Shown here in pieces: positions 7,064-8,425 of a stretch of DNA of 8,425 bases. Source of the DNA: Planctomycetaceae bacterium (GTDB taxonomy: Bacteria; Planctomycetota; Planctomycetia; Isosphaerales; Isosphaeraceae); contig JAFANO010000189.1 in the NCBI GenBank assembly GCA_019232645.1, forward strand, positions 1-8,425, in the 5' to 3' direction. Under the pieces are notes generated by a model. It was not told the DNA's origin. It worked only from the letters and a program-made list of their open reading frames with translations, and searched no databases. The translations under genes were made by a program, and so were the position numbers. How positions within the stretch are numbered: position 1 is the first letter of the stretch; each line of letters opens with the position of its first letter.

Positions 7064-7266
7064 GTGATCGACCCGCCCTGACCGGCGACTACCCCCGTGA
7101 CTAGACTCGCGAGATTGTAGCGAGGCCGCCGAGATCGGGCCACCGCACCCGGATCGCCGCCCGCGCGAGCCGACGCCCGGGAGATTTTTCTGACCCCATA
7201 TCTGTGATCGCCCCCACTTTTCAGGCATCATCGTCTCGGGAGCACATCAGGATAAAGGAGCGTACC
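7064..7266. promoter_or_regulatory. Divergent spacer between the DUF1570-type gene and gnd
   Basis: This 203-base spacer should carry promoters for both flanking genes. The part nearest gnd is clearly richer in A and T than the surroundings (ATTTTT at 7184-7189, CATATC at 7197-7202, TTTTCA at 7218-7223), as expected of a promoter region. I could not pair a -35 and a -10 with standard spacing. If the minus-strand gene really starts at 7231, most of this spacer would be coding; I consider that less likely. Confidence 0.45.
7254..7260 (+). promoter_or_regulatory. Strong ribosome binding site that fixes the gnd start
   Basis: AAAGGAG lies 6 bases before the ATG at 7267 and is the best Shine-Dalgarno sequence in the window. 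It rules out the in-frame GTG at 7204, which would place 21 unconserved residues before the Rossmann strand. Confidence 0.85.
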
Positions 7267-8271
7267 ATGCAACTCGGGATGGTCGGCCTGGGCCGGATGG
7301 GTGCGAACATGGTCCGAAGGCTGATGCGGGGCGGGCATCAGTGCGTCGTGTATGACCTGAACCCGGAGAGCGTCAGGAAGCTGGCGGCCGAGGGGGCGAC
7401 GGGGTCGGACTCGCTCGGCGACCTCGCCGCGAAGCTGGTACCACCCCGCGCGGCCTGGGTGATGGTCCCCGCCGGAGGTCCCACGGAATCGGCCGTGATG
7501 GAGCTGGCCCGGCGGTTTGAGGCCGGCGACACCGTCATCGACGGGGGGAACTCCTACTTTAAAGAGGACGTGCGGCGGTCGCGGTCCTTGAAGGACCGAG
7601 GCATCCATTACGTCGACGTGGGGACGAGCGGCGGCATCTGGGGCCTGGAGCGCGGCTATTGCATGATGGTCGGAGGCCCCGACGAGGCCGTCCGCAGGCT
7701 CGACCCGATCCTCAAGACGCTCGCCCCCGGCCTCGGAGAGATCCCCAGGACGCCCGGCCGCGCGTCCCTGACTGGCACGGCCGAGGAGGGATACCTCCAT
7801 TGCGGGCCCTCGGGCGCGGGGCACTTCGTCAAGATGGTCCACAACGGCATCGAGTACGGCCTGATGCAGGCCTATGCCGAGGGTTTCGACATTTTCCGCA
7901 ATGCCTGCTCCGATGACCTCCCCGAGGGATACCGCTATGACCTCAACCTCGCCGACATCGCCGAGGTCTGGCGGCGCGGCAGCGTCGTCGGCTCGTGGCT
8001 GCTCGACCTGTTGGCGATGGCGCTGGCCGAGAACCCGACGCTCTCCGAGTTCACCGGCTACGTCCAGGACTCGGGCGAGGGGCGGTGGACGATCATGGCG
8101 GCAATCGAGGAGGCGGTGCCGGCCGACGTCCTCTCGACCTCGCTCTACGCCCGCTTCCGCTCGCGCCAGGAGCACACCTTCGCCGAGAAGGTCCTCTCGG
8201 CGATGCGCTTCAAGTTCGGCGGGCACGTCGAGCCCAACAAAGCCGGGCCGCCGAAGGGCAGCAAGCCGTGA
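7267..8271 (+). CDS. gnd: 6-phosphogluconate dehydrogenase, decarboxylating, short GndA-like form
   Basis: The enzyme oxidises and decarboxylates 6-phosphogluconate to ribulose 5-phosphate in the cytosolic oxidative pentose phosphate pathway. It has 334 residues, against about 470 in the long E. coli form, so it lacks the extra C-terminal helical repeat. The Rossmann motif is GLGRMG (7-12). The second strand ends in YDLN with D30, the acidic residue typical of NAD-binding forms, where NADP forms have Asn-Arg. Substrate and catalytic motifs are DGGNSYF (92-98), GTSGGIWG (119-126) and [10 protein letters not shown] (189-198), which aligns with the catalytic Lys183 and Glu190 of the sheep enzyme. 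The stop overlaps the zwf start by GTGA, so the two are translationally coupled. The family call is secure; NAD preference is inferred from D30. Confidence 0.95.
   Translation: MQLGMVGLGRMGANMVRRLMRGGHQCVVYDLNPESVRKLAAEGATGSDSLGDLAAKLVPPRAAWVMVPAGGPTESAVMELARRFEAGDTVIDGGNSYFKEDVRRSRSLKDRGIHYVDVGTSGGIWGLERGYCMMVGGPDEAVRRLDPILKTLAPGLGEIPRTPGRASLTGTAEEGYLHCGPSGAGHFVKMVHNGIEYGLMQAYAEGFDIFRNACSDDLPEGYRYDLNLADIAEVWRRGSVVGSWLLDLLAMALAENPTLSEFTGYVQDSGEGRWTIMAAIEEAVPADVLSTSLYARFRSRQEHTFAEKVLSAMRFKFGGHVEPNKAGPPKGSKP
8254..8258 (+). promoter_or_regulatory. Probable ribosome binding site of zwf inside the gnd end
   Basis: AAGGG lies 9 bases before the GTG at 8268, within the last codons of gnd. It supports use of that GTG and re-initiation by ribosomes finishing gnd. 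Confidence 0.5.
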
Positions 8272-8425
8272 GCGAGGAGACCCTCGCCGATACAACACCG
8301 GCCCGGCCGGGTCCCTGCACGATGGTCATCTTCGGGGCGACCGGCGATCTGACGAAGCGCCTCATCATGCCGGCGCTCTACAATCTTGCAGCCGGCAACC
8401 TGCTGCCCGAGCATTTCGCCATTCT
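8268..8425 (+). CDS. zwf: Glucose-6-phosphate 1-dehydrogenase, N-terminal part (runs off the window)
   Basis: Only the first 52 codons are present. Zwf oxidises glucose 6-phosphate to 6-phosphogluconolactone, the entry step of the oxidative pentose phosphate pathway. After a short variable N-terminus ([16 protein letters not shown]) the reading gives [20 protein letters not shown], with the family nucleotide-binding motif GATGDLTKR at 23-31. The start is a GTG overlapping the gnd stop as GTGA. The ATG at codon 19 lies within the first conserved strand and is too late. No frameshift is seen before the window ends. The gene order gnd-zwf places two consecutive pathway enzymes in one transcript. 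6-phosphogluconolactonase would be expected nearby but is not visible. Confidence 0.92.
   Translation, partial: MSEETLADTTPARPGPCTMVIFGATGDLTKRLIMPALYNLAAGNLLPEHFAI

Noticed and set aside
7064..7231. 56-residue N-terminal extension of the DUF1570-type protein from the ATG at 7231
   Set aside because: The added residues are Arg/Gly/Ser-rich with no motif, they would bury the signal peptide, and they would run to within 36 bases of the gnd start, leaving almost no promoter space.

Overview
The window is very GC-rich, gene-dense chromosomal DNA from a free-living bacterium. Several features point to a planctomycete, perhaps of the Isosphaera/Singulisphaera type: a secreted DUF1570-like protein with an HEMVH...WLHEGLA signature, a lone STAS protein of a type I associate with that phylum, a short 6-phosphogluconate dehydrogenase next to zwf, and weak promoter and terminator signals. 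The taxonomic call is inference; no rRNA or other marker gene is present.

Layout. Positions 1-308 hold no gene I can support and form the leader of a complete cyanophycin synthetase gene (cphA, 309-2963, +). Facing it, with 16 bases between the stop codons, is a minus-strand cluster read as ilvN (4958-4404), ilvC (4277-3273) and a small ferredoxin (3216-2980). A 260-base divergent spacer separates ilvN from a STAS-domain protein (5219-5578, +). That gene converges with a long secreted metallopeptidase-like gene (7063-5588, -). After a second divergent spacer come gnd (7267-8271, +) and the first 158 bases of zwf (8268 to the window end), coupled by a GTGA overlap.

How the genes work together. 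IlvN (regulatory subunit of acetohydroxyacid synthase) and IlvC (ketol-acid reductoisomerase) serve the first two steps of branched-chain amino acid synthesis; the catalytic subunit IlvB is not in the window. Zwf and Gnd are the two dehydrogenases of the oxidative pentose phosphate branch, and here Gnd carries an NAD-type residue pattern. CphA makes the nitrogen and carbon reserve polymer cyanophycin from Asp, Arg and ATP. The STAS protein would act in a partner-switching or scaffold role, with no partner visible nearby.

Most of the window is ordinary metabolism, and I do not see an undescribed multi-gene system. The observations most worth following are the intact CphA1-type synthetase with an HxxEH motif in its N-terminal domain, the ferredoxin attached to ilvC, the NAD-type Gnd coupled to Zwf, and the secreted gluzincin-like protein.
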